A stretch of 64,000 nt of DNA from Verrucomicrobiales bacterium (GTDB lineage Bacteria; Verrucomicrobiota; Verrucomicrobiia; Limisphaerales; UBA11358), in assembly GCA_028712475.1 (NCBI GenBank), contig JAQTQB010000004.1:131368-195367 (forward strand). The letters are read 5' to 3'. The notes under the pieces were generated by a model. The model made no database searches, was not told the origin of the DNA, and saw only the letters and a list, made by a program, of their open reading frames with translations. Shown piece by piece: positions 1 to 10,442 of this stretch (within the stretch, counting starts at the first letter, position 1; each line of letters opens with the position of its first letter). Both the position numbers and the translations under genes were made by a program.

Positions 1-1
1 G

Positions 2-832
2 CAGCCTTCGGCGTTCGACGCGGGACAGCCGAAGGCGGGGCAATTCTGGACTTACTTTTTCCCCGCACTGACGGGCATGGTTGGCTTTTGGGCAACGCTA
101 TCGTTGAATATTCCTGACTTCTCTCGCTATGCGAAATCCCAACGTGACCAGATCATCGGCCAGACGCTCGGCTTACCGCTGACGATGGCGTTATATGCAT
201 TCATCGGCGTCGCGGTCACATCCGCCACGACCATCATCTATGGTGCGCCGATCTGGAACCCGGTGGACGTGCTGACGAAATTTACCAATCCGGTCGTGCT
301 GGTAGTCGCCATGCTGGCGCTTTGCATCGCCACTCTGGCCACGAACATCGCGGCGAACGTCGTCAGTCCGGCAAGCGATTTCGCACAACTTGCGCCTCGT
401 AAAATCTCCTTCCGCATCGGCGGACTCATCACCGGCATCGTCGGCATATTGATGATGCCGTGGAAGCTCGTGGCCGATCCGAATGGTTACATCTTCACCT
501 GGCTCATCGCTTACAGCGCGTTGCTCGGACCGATCGGCGGGATATTGATTGCGGACTATTTTGTTTATCGGAAGCGCAAGCTGAACGTGGCCGCGCTATA
601 CAAAACTGAAGGCGAATACCGTTTCACCAGTGGCATCAGCATTGTGGCTTTGATTGCGCTGGTGGTCGGAGCATTGCCGAGCCTGCCCGGATTTCTGGTG
701 AACATCAATGCCTTGCCGGCGGAAAGCATCCCGGCCTCGCTGGCGCATCTTTATAATTACGCGTGGTTCATCGGTTTTGCCGTGGCGTTTGTGGTTTACC
801 TCGCCGGACGCAAGCTTGCGCCAAAGTCGTAA
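2..832 (+). CDS. NCS1-family nucleobase/hydantoin/allantoin permease, C-terminal part (5' end outside window)
   Basis: Open frame runs from the window edge (QPSAFDAGQPKAGQFWTYFFPALTGMVGFWATLSLNIPDFSRYAKSQ...), a typical NCS1 transporter pattern with multiple TM segments. Confidence 0.85.
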   Translation, partial: QPSAFDAGQPKAGQFWTYFFPALTGMVGFWATLSLNIPDFSRYAKSQRDQIIGQTLGLPLTMALYAFIGVAVTSATTIIYGAPIWNPVDVLTKFTNPVVLVVAMLALCIATLATNIAANVVSPASDFAQLAPRKISFRIGGLITGIVGILMMPWKLVADPNGYIFTWLIAYSALLGPIGGILIADYFVYRKRKLNVAALYKTEGEYRFTSGISIVALIALVVGALPSLPGFLVNINALPAESIPASLAHLYNYAWFIGFAVAFVVYLAGRKLAPKS

Positions 833-921
833 CGGAAAGTTTTCAGCGTTGAACATTCCGCACGGAAAGTCCATGTTGGTCGCCGAAATAATAAGGAGCA
901 GAAAAGATTCGTATTTAAGTT

Positions 922-2262
922 ATGAAAAACATCCCGTTGCCCCCGACAAGTCATCAACCAAAAAAATATTCAGGCCCGTCCGCCGATGAAGTGCTCGCGC
1001 TGCGCAAGCAGTTCATGAATCCCGGCATTTTTCTCTATTACAAAAAGCCGCTCATGGTCGTCGAGGGTTCGATGCAATATGTCTGGGACGATTCGGGCAA
1101 GCGCTATCTCGACGGTCTTGGCGGCATCGTGACGATCAGCGTGGGGCATTGTCATCCGCACGTCATCGCGGCGGGCAACAAGCAAAGTGAACTTTACCAG
1201 CACTCGACGACAATTTATCTGCACCCGAACGTGGCGCAATACGCCGAGAAGCTCGCGTCGAAGATGCCGGGCGACTTGAAGGCGTGCTATTTCGTGAACT
1301 CCGGTTCGGAGGCGAACGATCTCGCGCTGCTCATGGCGCGCGCCAGCACGGGGAACTACGACATCATCGCGTTGCGCAATGCGTATCATGGCGGCAATGC
1401 GTCGGGCATGGGCGTCACGGCTCACAGCACCTGGAAATACAACGTGCCGCACAGTTTTGGCGTGCATCACGCGCTCGCGCCGTATCAATATCGCGGGCCG
1501 TTCGGCTACGACGACGCGCACGCGGGCCTGAAATACGCGAACGACGTGAAAGAGGTGATTGATTTCGCCACGCCTGGAAAGGTCGCGGGCTTCATTGCGG
1601 AATCCATACAAGGTGTCGGCGGCTTCGTGGAATTTCCACAGGGTTATCTCAAGCAGACCTACGAATATGTCCGCGCGGCGGGCGGCGTGTGCATCGCGGA
1701 TGAAGTGCAGACCGGCTTCGGTCGCACCGGCTCGCACTTCTGGGGGTTTGAAACACAGGACGTGATTCCTGACATCGTGACGATGGCGAAGGGCATCGGG
1801 AACGGTTGTCCGCTCGCGGCGGTGGTGACGACGCATAAAATCGCCGCGTCGTTGCAGGGCAAAATCCATTTCAACACCTTCGGCGGCAATCCCGTGGTGA
1901 GCGCGATGGGCAAGGCCGTGCTGGAAGTCATCGAGAAGGACAGTCTTCAAGCGAACTCGCTCAAGCTCGGCAACCATATCCGCGTCGGGCTGTATAAACT
2001 GAAGGAGAAACACAAGATCATTGGTGACGTCCGCGCCAAGGGCTTGATGATCGGCATCGAGATGGTGAAAGATCGTGAGACAAAAGCGCCGGCTTCTGCC
2101 GAATGCGCCATGGTTTTGGAGAAGGCGCGCGAACTGGGTTTGCTCATCGGCAAAGGCGGCTTGTGGGGCCAGACCATCCGTTTCGCGCCGCCAATGTGCA
2201 TCACGCAGGCGGATGCGGATTTTCTGCTGGAAGTTTTGGACGAATCGTTTTCGACGCTGTGA
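922..2262 (+). CDS. Class III PLP aminotransferase, alanine-glyoxylate / beta-alanine-pyruvate type (AGXT2-like)
   Basis: 446 aa. [42 protein letters not shown] and FNTFGGNPV motifs. Confidence 0.88.
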   Translation: MKNIPLPPTSHQPKKYSGPSADEVLALRKQFMNPGIFLYYKKPLMVVEGSMQYVWDDSGKRYLDGLGGIVTISVGHCHPHVIAAGNKQSELYQHSTTIYLHPNVAQYAEKLASKMPGDLKACYFVNSGSEANDLALLMARASTGNYDIIALRNAYHGGNASGMGVTAHSTWKYNVPHSFGVHHALAPYQYRGPFGYDDAHAGLKYANDVKEVIDFATPGKVAGFIAESIQGVGGFVEFPQGYLKQTYEYVRAAGGVCIADEVQTGFGRTGSHFWGFETQDVIPDIVTMAKGIGNGCPLAAVVTTHKIAASLQGKIHFNTFGGNPVVSAMGKAVLEVIEKDSLQANSLKLGNHIRVGLYKLKEKHKIIGDVRAKGLMIGIEMVKDRETKAPASAECAMVLEKARELGLLIGKGGLWGQTIRFAPPMCITQADADFLLEVLDESFSTL

Positions 2263-2373
2263 ACGGGGCGCGGCATTCACGCCGCTTCAACTCTCGAATC
2301 TGCGGGCGAGCCAGATTTTTTGGCTGCTTTCCAATGGACGATGAAGCAAACCGAAGCCCGCGTTCCATCAGGC

Positions 2374-3153
2374 TTATTCTGTCGTGCGGTTGTAAAACTT
2401 GACGATTTTGCGCGGCAACATGCGGGGCAAAATCCGGCTCATGAAAACAAACAGGTGATTTTGCAGTCCTGGAACGGCGGTGATTTTTCCATTCCGAAAC
2501 GCGCGATGTCCGTAAACCGCGACGGCTGCAGCGGTCATTTTCGAGGTCTTTAGTTGGCGGACTTTTTTTCCGCGTGCGACGCTGCCAAAATTGCTTTCGG
2601 TCGGGCCGGGGCACAAAACCGACACTTTCAATCCTGTGCCGTGAATTTCTTCCGCCAGCGCTTCGGTGAACGAAAGCACAAATGCCTTGGTCGCGTAATA
2701 AACCGCCATGCCGGGGCCGGGCTGGAAGCCGGCGACGGAACCGACGTTGAGAATGCCGCCGCGCTTGCGTTGGATCATGCCGGGCAAAAACAATCCGGTG
2801 AGTTCCGTCAGCGCGGTGATGTTGACCTGAAGCATTTCGAGCTGTCGTGGCAATGGAATTTCAGCGAACGAACCGTTGGCGCCGAAGCCGGCGTTGTTGA
2901 CCAGAACGTCCACAGAAATTTCCGCCGCGCGCAATTCTTCAAAAATCCGTTTCGGAGTTTCGGGCAGGGAAAGGTCTGCGGTCAGGACGCGCGCTTCAAT
3001 CTTGTGAGCCTGGCGCAATTCTTTGGCAAGCGTCTCAAGCGCTTCTGTGTTCCGGGCGACAAGAATCAATCGGCAGCCGTCCGCCGCAAAACATTTTGCC
3101 AGTTCCAGCCCAATGCCGGAAGACGCGCCGGTGATCAAGACCGTTTCTTTCAT
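2374..3153 (-). CDS. SDR-family short-chain dehydrogenase
   Basis: TGASSGIGLELAK, NNAG and YYATKAF motifs. Confidence 0.88.
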   Translation of the reverse strand: MKETVLITGASSGIGLELAKCFAADGCRLILVARNTEALETLAKELRQAHKIEARVLTADLSLPETPKRIFEELRAAEISVDVLVNNAGFGANGSFAEIPLPRQLEMLQVNITALTELTGLFLPGMIQRKRGGILNVGSVAGFQPGPGMAVYYATKAFVLSFTEALAEEIHGTGLKVSVLCPGPTESNFGSVARGKKVRQLKTSKMTAAAVAVYGHRAFRNGKITAVPGLQNHLFVFMSRILPRMLPRKIVKFYNRTTE

Positions 3154-3159
3154 AATCTG

Positions 3160-3237
3160 GTAGGAGCCGAGGTAACGAGGCTCAAATTTATACGGCTCCG
3201 TATGATTTAGTCAGAGACTCCTCACGTCGTCTCCTAC
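3160..3237. repeat. GTAG-type palindromic repeat pair (intergenic copy)
   Basis: GTAGGAGCCGAGGTAACGAGGCTC ... GAGACTCCTCACGTCGTCTCCTAC, an imperfect inverted repeat of ~24 nt arms. Related to copies at 8452, 19147 and 26806. Confidence 0.8.
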
Positions 3238-3248
3238 ATTTGCAAAAA

Positions 3249-4508
3249 TTATTGATTGCCCCAGCCGAACCGCCCGGTGATCGGCCAATAAACGAAGAAC
3301 GATTTGCCGATGACGTTCTTGGCTGGAAACGGCCCCCACGCGCGCGAGTCAAAGCTGTTGCAGGTGTTGTCGCCCATCACCATGTAGGAATTGGAGTCGT
3401 TGTTGAAAACGGTCTGCTCATCGGGAAACAGCGGCGCGAGGTTGGGATACAATCCAAACTGCTGCGCCACCGTGCCGTTGACATGGCCGGAGAACTGGCT
3501 TTCGCGCGGTGGCGTTGCGGGATTGAAGCCATAGACATTTTCAAAATGCGGTGTGGAGGCGTCGAGGCGCTGGCCGTTGATGATCAAGTGCCGGTCATTG
3601 CCGATCTGCACATGGTCGCCGGGCATCACGACCATGCGCTTGATGTAAAATTGATCCTGTTTCATCTGTGGATGATCAATGCCCTTGGTCTCAAACACGA
3701 TGATCTCGCCGCGCTCCGGCTTGCGGAAATTGTAAGTGAGCCGGTCCACGAACAGATGGTCGCCCGCATTCACCTGCATCTTGATCACTTCATCCCCTTT
3801 GTGAAAAAAATGTTCCGGATCCAAAAACAGGCCGGCTCGTTTTTCGATGGGCTGCTCGCCGAAATCCGGCGGAAACCAGAGCGTATGTTCGATCCCGCCA
3901 ATCCAAATAGATTGCTTGATGTTAAAAATCAAAAAACGCCGCATCGGGCTGATTTTATCAATTTTGCCATCCGCCTGGGCGACGACGTGAACATAGGAGA
4001 TTCCTTGAAACCACTCTTTGACATGCTCCCATCCAGTTGGAATGGTCAGCGTGTTGCGCAATTTTGCCTGCTCGCTGATTTGATTTTCAATCTTGGCGCG
4101 GTCGCTCTGCCAAAAATCAATTTTAGTGAAATCCGGTGACGACGTGACCCCAAACAACGTCGGCTGCATGGAGCCGGTGGGGATCTTGAACGGCTGGATG
4201 AAAAAGGTGCGGATGGCCATCGCCACCGCGAGCGCGACGAGCAGGACTTCGACGTTCTCACGCCAGGCGGCATGCGGATGCGGCTTGAGCCATTTGTTGG
4301 CTGCGAATTCCATTTCCTCCATCTTGATGCGGATCTTGCCGGTGTGCTTTTCAGCAATGGCCGCGTTCAAGGCATTGATAGCGACCGTCACCCCCGAAAT
4401 CGCCGGTGGTGCCAGCAGATCACGTTGCGCGCACAGCAGACGTTGAACGTGCTTCCGCATCGCAACGGCATCCCGGACGGTGGAAGACATGAACCAGTGT
4501 AAAATCAT
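3249..4508 (-). CDS. lepB: Signal peptidase I (long form)
   Basis: PTGSMQPTLFG, GDHLFVDRLTYNFRKPERGEIIVF, KRMVVMPGD and MGDNTCNSFDSRAWGPFP motifs. Confidence 0.9.
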   Translation of the reverse strand: MILHWFMSSTVRDAVAMRKHVQRLLCAQRDLLAPPAISGVTVAINALNAAIAEKHTGKIRIKMEEMEFAANKWLKPHPHAAWRENVEVLLVALAVAMAIRTFFIQPFKIPTGSMQPTLFGVTSSPDFTKIDFWQSDRAKIENQISEQAKLRNTLTIPTGWEHVKEWFQGISYVHVVAQADGKIDKISPMRRFLIFNIKQSIWIGGIEHTLWFPPDFGEQPIEKRAGLFLDPEHFFHKGDEVIKMQVNAGDHLFVDRLTYNFRKPERGEIIVFETKGIDHPQMKQDQFYIKRMVVMPGDHVQIGNDRHLIINGQRLDASTPHFENVYGFNPATPPRESQFSGHVNGTVAQQFGLYPNLAPLFPDEQTVFNNDSNSYMVMGDNTCNSFDSRAWGPFPAKNVIGKSFFVYWPITGRFGWGNQ

Positions 4509-4581
4509 AACAGTTTCTTAGAACCACAAATGCAATTCATTCTCTGACAGTTTGTGCCTGTTCGTGTTCATTCGTGGTTGA

Positions 4582-6372
4582 TCAAGATTTGAGCACGGCG
4601 ATGAACGCCTCCTGCGGAATGTCCACGTTGCCGATGGATTTCATGCGCTTCTTGCCTTCCTTTTGTTTCTCCAACAGCTTGCGTTTGCGCGACACGTCGC
4701 CGCCGTAACATTTCGCCGTCACGTCCTTGCGGAATGCGCTGATGACTTCCGATGCGACAATTTTTCCGCCGATGGCCGCCTGGATTTTCACCTGGAACTG
4801 CTGGCGCGGAATCACCTCTTTCAACTTTTCGGCCAGCGTGCGTCCCCTGCCCTCCGCCTTCGTGCGATGCACGATGCAGGAAAATGCGTCCATCGGTTCG
4901 GTGTTCACGAGCATGTCGAGCTTCACCATGTCGGATTCCATCGAGCCGTCAAACTCATAATCCATCGAGCCGAAGCCGCGCGTCATGCTTTTGATGCGGT
5001 CATGGAAATCAATCAGTATTTCGTTCAGCGGCAGCCGGCTCGTCAGCATCACCCGCCGGGCGTCGAGCGTTTCCGTGTGGTCCACCGCGCCGCGCTTTTC
5101 CGAGATCAAGGCCATCATGTCGCCGATGCTTTCGTTCGGGCAGATCACGAACGCCTTCACCATCGGCTCCTCGATCTTGGCGATGTGGCTGGGGTCGGGC
5201 ATGAACACCGGATTGTCCACCTGCTTCATCGTGCCGTCGTTCATCGTCACTTTGTAGATGACGCTGGGATACGTCGCGATGATGTCCATGCCGTATTCGC
5301 GCCGCAACCGTTCCTGCACGATCTCCAGATGCAACAAGCCGAGGAAGCCGCAACGGAAACCGAAGCCGAGCGCCACGGAGCTTTCCGACGAATAGACAAA
5401 CGCCGAGTCATTCAACTGCAACTTGCCCATGCTCACTTTGAGCTGCTCGTAGTCCGCCGTGTTGATCGGATAAATCCCGCTGAACACCATCGGATGAATC
5501 TCTTGAAAACCCGGCAGCACCTCGGAAGGATTGCGCGAATCGGTGATCGTGTCGCCCATCTTCACTTCCTTGGGCGACTTGATGTTCGCCGTGAAATAAC
5601 CAGTCTCGCCGACTTCCAGTTTCTCGCGCGTGTAAGGTTTCGGGTTGAAGCTGCCGACTTCCTTCACCTCGACCGTTTTACCGGAGTGCAGCAGCTTCAC
5701 CATCTGGCCGGCTTTTAATTCACCGTTGAACACGCGGACATGCGTGACGACGCCTTTGTAGGTGTCGAAATAAGAATCAAAGCCCAGCGCCTGCAAACTC
5801 GGCTGGCCAGTCGGCTTCGGCGGAGGAATGCGTTCCACGACCGCTTCGAGAATGTCCTCGATGCCGATGCCCTGTTTGGCGCTCGCCAGCACGGCGGTCT
5901 CGGCGGGAATCGCCAGAATGTCCTCAAGCTGCTGCTTGGCCAGCGCAATGTCCGCGTGCGGCAGATCAATCTTGTTGATCACCGGGATGATCGTGAGGTT
6001 CTGCTTCATTGCCAGATGCACGTTGGCGACGGTCTGCGCCTCGACGCCTTGCGCCGCGTCAATGATGAGCAGCGCGCCTTCGCACGCGCTCAAGCTGCGG
6101 GAAACTTCGTAGGAAAAATCCACATGGCCGGGCGTGTCAATCAGGTTCAGCTCGTAGGTCTCGCCGTTCCTGGCCTTGTAAAGCATCGTGACCGGATGCG
6201 CCTTGATGGTGATGCCGCGTTCGCGTTCGAGATCCATCGCGTCGAGCAACTGCTCCGACATGTCGCGCGTGGCGATGGTGCCGGTGCGATGCAGGAGGCG
6301 GTCGGAGAGCGTGGTCTTCCCGTGGTCAATGTGGGCGATGATGCTGAAATTGCGTATGTGTGCGGCGTCCAT
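4582..6372 (-). CDS. lepA: Elongation factor 4 (LepA GTPase)
   Basis: 596 aa. IIAHIDHGKTTLSDRLL, DTPGHVDF and NKIDLPHAD motifs; full-length LepA. Confidence 0.97.
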   Translation of the reverse strand: MDAAHIRNFSIIAHIDHGKTTLSDRLLHRTGTIATRDMSEQLLDAMDLERERGITIKAHPVTMLYKARNGETYELNLIDTPGHVDFSYEVSRSLSACEGALLIIDAAQGVEAQTVANVHLAMKQNLTIIPVINKIDLPHADIALAKQQLEDILAIPAETAVLASAKQGIGIEDILEAVVERIPPPKPTGQPSLQALGFDSYFDTYKGVVTHVRVFNGELKAGQMVKLLHSGKTVEVKEVGSFNPKPYTREKLEVGETGYFTANIKSPKEVKMGDTITDSRNPSEVLPGFQEIHPMVFSGIYPINTADYEQLKVSMGKLQLNDSAFVYSSESSVALGFGFRCGFLGLLHLEIVQERLRREYGMDIIATYPSVIYKVTMNDGTMKQVDNPVFMPDPSHIAKIEEPMVKAFVICPNESIGDMMALISEKRGAVDHTETLDARRVMLTSRLPLNEILIDFHDRIKSMTRGFGSMDYEFDGSMESDMVKLDMLVNTEPMDAFSCIVHRTKAEGRGRTLAEKLKEVIPRQQFQVKIQAAIGGKIVASEVISAFRKDVTAKCYGGDVSRKRKLLEKQKEGKKRMKSIGNVDIPQEAFIAVLKS

Positions 6373-6376
6373 TTAC

Positions 6377-6411
6377 AAATTGTCGAATATCGAATTTCAA
6401 ATTACGAATCC
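6377..6411. repeat. 7-nt-period tandem array upstream of lepA
   Basis: AAATTGT CGAATAT CGAATTT CAAATTA CGAATCC read in consecutive heptamers. Confidence 0.6.
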
Positions 6412-6561
6412 GAGCGCAGCAGGATAACCGGAAAGTGATTGAAGAAAAGGAAATTTGCCAGAATGTAACCAGTCTTGCCCGCCAGCCGAAGCCCCGCAAA
6501 TTTGCTTCAACCGTAATCATGCAATTGCCTTCGCTGATTTGTTCCAGCAAACTGGCGGCAC

Positions 6562-6995
6562 GTGAAACCAGACGACATACTCATTGCGCTTCAATCCTTC
6601 ACCGGACAAGAACGCATTGAATTTCTGCCGCTCACGCCCGACCTGCGAACGCCTTCGCCTTACGCGCCGATTGAAAAGTATCTTCTCGACCTGAAGAACG
6701 GCACCAAGCCCGAATCCGCCGCCGAAGACCTGTTCACCGCGCTCTGCAAGGATGTCCTGGGTTTTCAACCAACCCGTCAGGTCGGTGTCATGGAAGGTTT
6801 CGTGGATTTCATGCTTCCGGAACGGATGGGCGATCCGTTGCCGTTGGAATTAAAGCCGCTATTCCAACGCGACGGCTCGGATGCGGTCTGGCGCAAAGAT
6901 GCCAACCCGGAACATCACGTCGCCCAGGTAAAAAAATATCTTCGCGACCACGAGTATTTGGTTCTCACCGACCTTCGCACCGCCTGGTTTTTTGC
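6562..6995 (+). CDS. Type IIG-like restriction-modification enzyme, N-terminal nuclease part (frame 1; GTG start)
   Basis: GFVDFML...LPLELKP resembles a PD-(D/E)xK core. The frame is lost at a T6 run (6989-6994) and continues in another frame. Confidence 0.65.
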
Positions 6996-9900
6996 GCCCG
7001 CGATTTCTTTTTCGACAACAAATCATTCGCCGAACTGCCCTTCGCCGATTTTCTCGCGCGTTGCCGCGAAACCCGCAGCGTGCTGGACACCTTGCGCCGC
7101 GTGGAAGACACGGCGGAACGCCCCGAACTGGAGCAGCAGTTCTTCACCGACCTGAAGATTTGGTATAACGAATTCGACAAGGTAAAATGGGTGCAGCCCG
7201 AACTCGCCGCCGAGTCCATCATTTTGCTCATCAACAAACTCATCTTCGCACGCACCATTGAAGATTTTGGTCTTGTCCCGTATCGCTTCACGCAGGACGA
7301 ATACATCCGCCAGACCCAGCGCTGGGAAGCCAAGGGCGCGCATCGCATCGTTCCCAAGTTCCTTGATGAGTTTGAAGACTTCTTCGATGAATACTATGAC
7401 ACGGAAATCTTCTCCGCCCGAGTTTGGGATCGTCTCGACAAAGACCCGGACAACCTCCAGCGCTTCTGCGAAAAATTGAACTTCGTCCTCGGCATCAATT
7501 CCTGGGATCAAACTTTCAGCACGCGCGGCATCGTCCATTACAACTACCGCCGCATTGACGAGGACATTTTCGGCAAGAGCTACGAAATGTTTCTCGCGTC
7601 CAACCGCAAGGACGAGGGCATCTACTACACGCCCGCCGGCATCACCGGCCCGATGGCCGACTCGCTCGTCAACTCGCTGGCCGGAAAAATCGTGGACGAA
7701 ATCTGCGACGCCGTGGGCAGCCAGAAGTGTGATTTCAAGCGCGCCGACCAGCTCATGGCACAGCTTGCCGAACTCCGCGTGGCCGACACGGCCGGCGGTT
7801 CGGGCGGCTTCCTCATCAAAGTCCTCCGCGCCTTCTGGCGGCAATACCAGCGCATTGATGCCGCCGGGGCGTGGGTGCAAAAAATCCTCAAGCCTGAAAA
7901 CGGAGAAATGTATCTCGCCGAAATGCCGCCCAACGTCGAGGCCGCGCTGGCCTTCCGTCGCAGCCACAATTTCGACACCCGCCGCATCCTCATCGCCCAG
8001 ATTCTCCTGCGTCACATTTTTGGCGTGGACAAAGATCCCGGCGCGCTCGAAGTCGCCAAGACCAACATCTGGAAGGAAGCCGTCAAACTTTCCCCCGCAG
8101 ATTACAATTACCGCGAACTCAAAACCGATGTCGTCAAAATCCTGCCCAATCTGGAACTGAATTTCCACTGCGCTGACTCGCTCGTGGACGTGGAACTGGA
8201 GAAACAGACCAAGTGGCTGGCGGAATATCATCAGGCCGAACTGAAAAAACTTTCCGAACTCCGCGCCCGTTACATCGCCAACCCGATGCGGCACGAACCG
8301 CTCGATGAAGCGCTGGCCTTGCGCAAAAAAGTCCGCGCCAACTTCGTCGAACATTTCCAAGCTGAAAATCTGCCGTGCGAACCCGGCGGCTTTGCGCTTC
8401 ATTTCTGGCCGTGCTGGTTTAATGCGGACGGGACGGCGAAACCTTTTATTGGTAGCAGCCGAGGTGACGAGGCTCAAACTGCTTCCCCGCCGAAACCGTC
8501 CGCAGAAAAGGAACAGAGCCTCCTCACGTCGGCTGCTACGGATGAAACGCTGGCCGGCTTCGACGGCATCATCGGCAATCCGCCGTGGGAAGGGTTCAAG
8601 CCTTTTCGCAAGGAGTTCGCCGCCAAATTTCATCCTGATAAACCGCAGTTCAGCAAAATGGGCATGGATGGCCCGGCGTTTGAAAAGTGGTTTGGGAAAG
8701 AATTAGAAACGAACAAGGACTTTGCCGTCCGCTGGCACGAATATGAAGCCGGTTACGAACGGCATTCGGAATTCTTTGACCGTCGGTTCAAATATCAAGG
8801 CGGCGGCGACTATAATCTCTACAAGCTTTTTATCGAAGGGGATCTCGCGCTGCTTCGCACCGGCGGACGGCTCTCCCTGCTTGTGCCGTCCGGTTTGCAG
8901 ACCGACGAAGGCTGTGGCCTGCTCCGCAAGCTCATGCTCACCAAGCATTGTTTTGAAGAACTCACCTCTTTTGAGAATCGCGGCTACATCGTGATTGAAG
9001 ACGGGAAAGAGAAGACCAAACAGATTTTCCCGGACGTGGACAGCCGCTTTAAATTTGGCTTCTTCAAAGTAACAAAGGGCGAGAAGCCTAGTAACAAGCA
9101 CGCTTTTGACGGGCGTTTTTATTTGCATCACCCAAAGGATGTTTTCGCCACTCCGATTCGTTACAACGTGGAAATGATCCGGCGTTTCTCACCGGAAAAC
9201 ATGAGCATCATGGAATTTCGTTCGGAGGCTCACTACAGGCTTTGTGGAATTATTTGTGGTGAACACCTTCGCTTGCCGGATTTGGGGTTTCAGTTCGGCA
9301 GTGAACTCCACCTGACCAATGACGCACATTTCTTCCGAAAGCTCACAGACAAGAAGCCATCGCCCGGCCAGATGCCACTTTACGAAGGCAAGATGGTTCA
9401 CCAATTCGACGCAAACTTTTCACCCATAAATTGGTTTGTGGTTGAAACAGAAGTGCGTGAGCAACTGTTGCGAAAGGAAATCTTTCGTGCCATTCAATTC
9501 ATCCGTGAGCAGGACGTGGCGAAAGTCGGTGGAAAGAAAGCGCCAGAGAAGCGCGACCAACTGGAGGCTTTGCTACAAGAGCAATTTGAGACTGGTAAAT
9601 TTAAGCTACAGTATGAATACGAGAGGCTCGGCGCACGCGATGTGAGGCGTTCAACCGATGAACGCACAATCATTGCAACCGTAATGCCCAAGCACGTCTG
9701 CATCGGAAATACGATTAACTACCTCCGGCCTTTTCGTTACGTCACTGATGCCAAAGGCAATTTAGGACAAGCAGAATTGAGCCAATCGGAAGTTCGTTCA
9801 CTTCTCTGCCTCCTAAACTCGTTTGTCCTAAATTATTTTATCCGCAGCAAAGTTTCAGCACACGTCAACATTCACCAGCTTTACGAACTACCCATTCCAA

Positions 9901-10133
9901 AACTCACCGGCGCACAGAAACAGAAACTGGCTGAATTTGCCGCGAAGCTTTTGAAAAACCCGCGCGACGTGAAGGAACGTGCCGCGCTGGAAGCCTTCAT
10001 CGCCCGCGAACTTTACGGCCTCTCGCGGGAGGATTGGCAGCATCTCACCAGCACCTTCACCTTCGGCGGCGGCGACTCCAAAGCCGAGCTGGACGAAATC
10101 ATCCGCCAATCCCTCGCCCTCTGGCCAAACTAA
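6995..10133 (+). CDS. Type IIG-like restriction-modification enzyme, adenine methyltransferase/specificity part
   Basis: Reads CARDFFFDNKSFAELPFADFLARCRETRSVLDTLRR... into ORF 7080-10133. Contains SAM motif I variant ADTAGGSGGFL and motif IV GIIGNPPWEGF. Confidence 0.8.
8452..8539. repeat. GTAG-type palindromic repeat pair inside the methyltransferase ORF
   Basis: GTAGCAGCCGAGGTGACGAGGCTC ... GAGCCTCCTCACGTCGGCTGCTAC. Arms match with 2 mismatches over 24 nt; read through in frame. Confidence 0.88.
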
Positions 10134-10166
10134 TCGTGCGTGCCAGACACGCAGATCGCATTGCAC

Positions 10167-10385
10167 TTAAACCAAGACGGCCTTGTTCGCTTTCAGATAT
10201 TTCTCAATGGTTTTGATGCCGCTGCAAGAGTTGGCGATGCGGACGGCGTCCGGCTTGCCCAGTTTGTAATGCACCAGCAGTTTGCCCACCATGCCCACTT
10301 GCAGATTCGCTTCCGCCATGCGCCAGACTTGACCGGCTGCCAGCGGTTGCGGACGAATGCGGCGGGGCGACTTGATTTTTATCAC
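10167..10385 (-). CDS. Small conserved-looking protein, paralogue of 14174-14554 without the basic tail
   Basis: Shares VWRMAEANLQVGMVGKLLVHYKLGKPDAVRIANS...EKYLKANKAVL with the protein at 14174-14554. Confidence 0.75.
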   Translation of the reverse strand: MIKIKSPRRIRPQPLAAGQVWRMAEANLQVGMVGKLLVHYKLGKPDAVRIANSCSGIKTIEKYLKANKAVLV

Positions 10386-10442
10386 GGCTAATCATGCACT
10401 TTAACTTTTGATTAAACCAGTTGAATCGCCGGGTGTTTGAAT

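Noticed and set aside
970-2280. Long antisense ORF (436 aa, minus) over the aminotransferase gene; similar shadow ORFs at 4663-5718 (+), 7023-8633 (-), 14720-15730 (+), 23393-23992 (+)
   Set aside because: Composition is Arg/His/Ala-rich with no recognisable motifs, and each lies opposite a well-supported gene. Typical shadow frames of GC-rich codon usage.
6985-6998. Programmed -1 ribosomal frameshift at the T6 run
   Set aside because: Zero-frame codons are TGG TTT TTT GCG, which do not form a classical X_XXY_YYZ tandem slip site with full re-pairing, and no downstream structure was verified. Homopolymer error or mutation is simpler.
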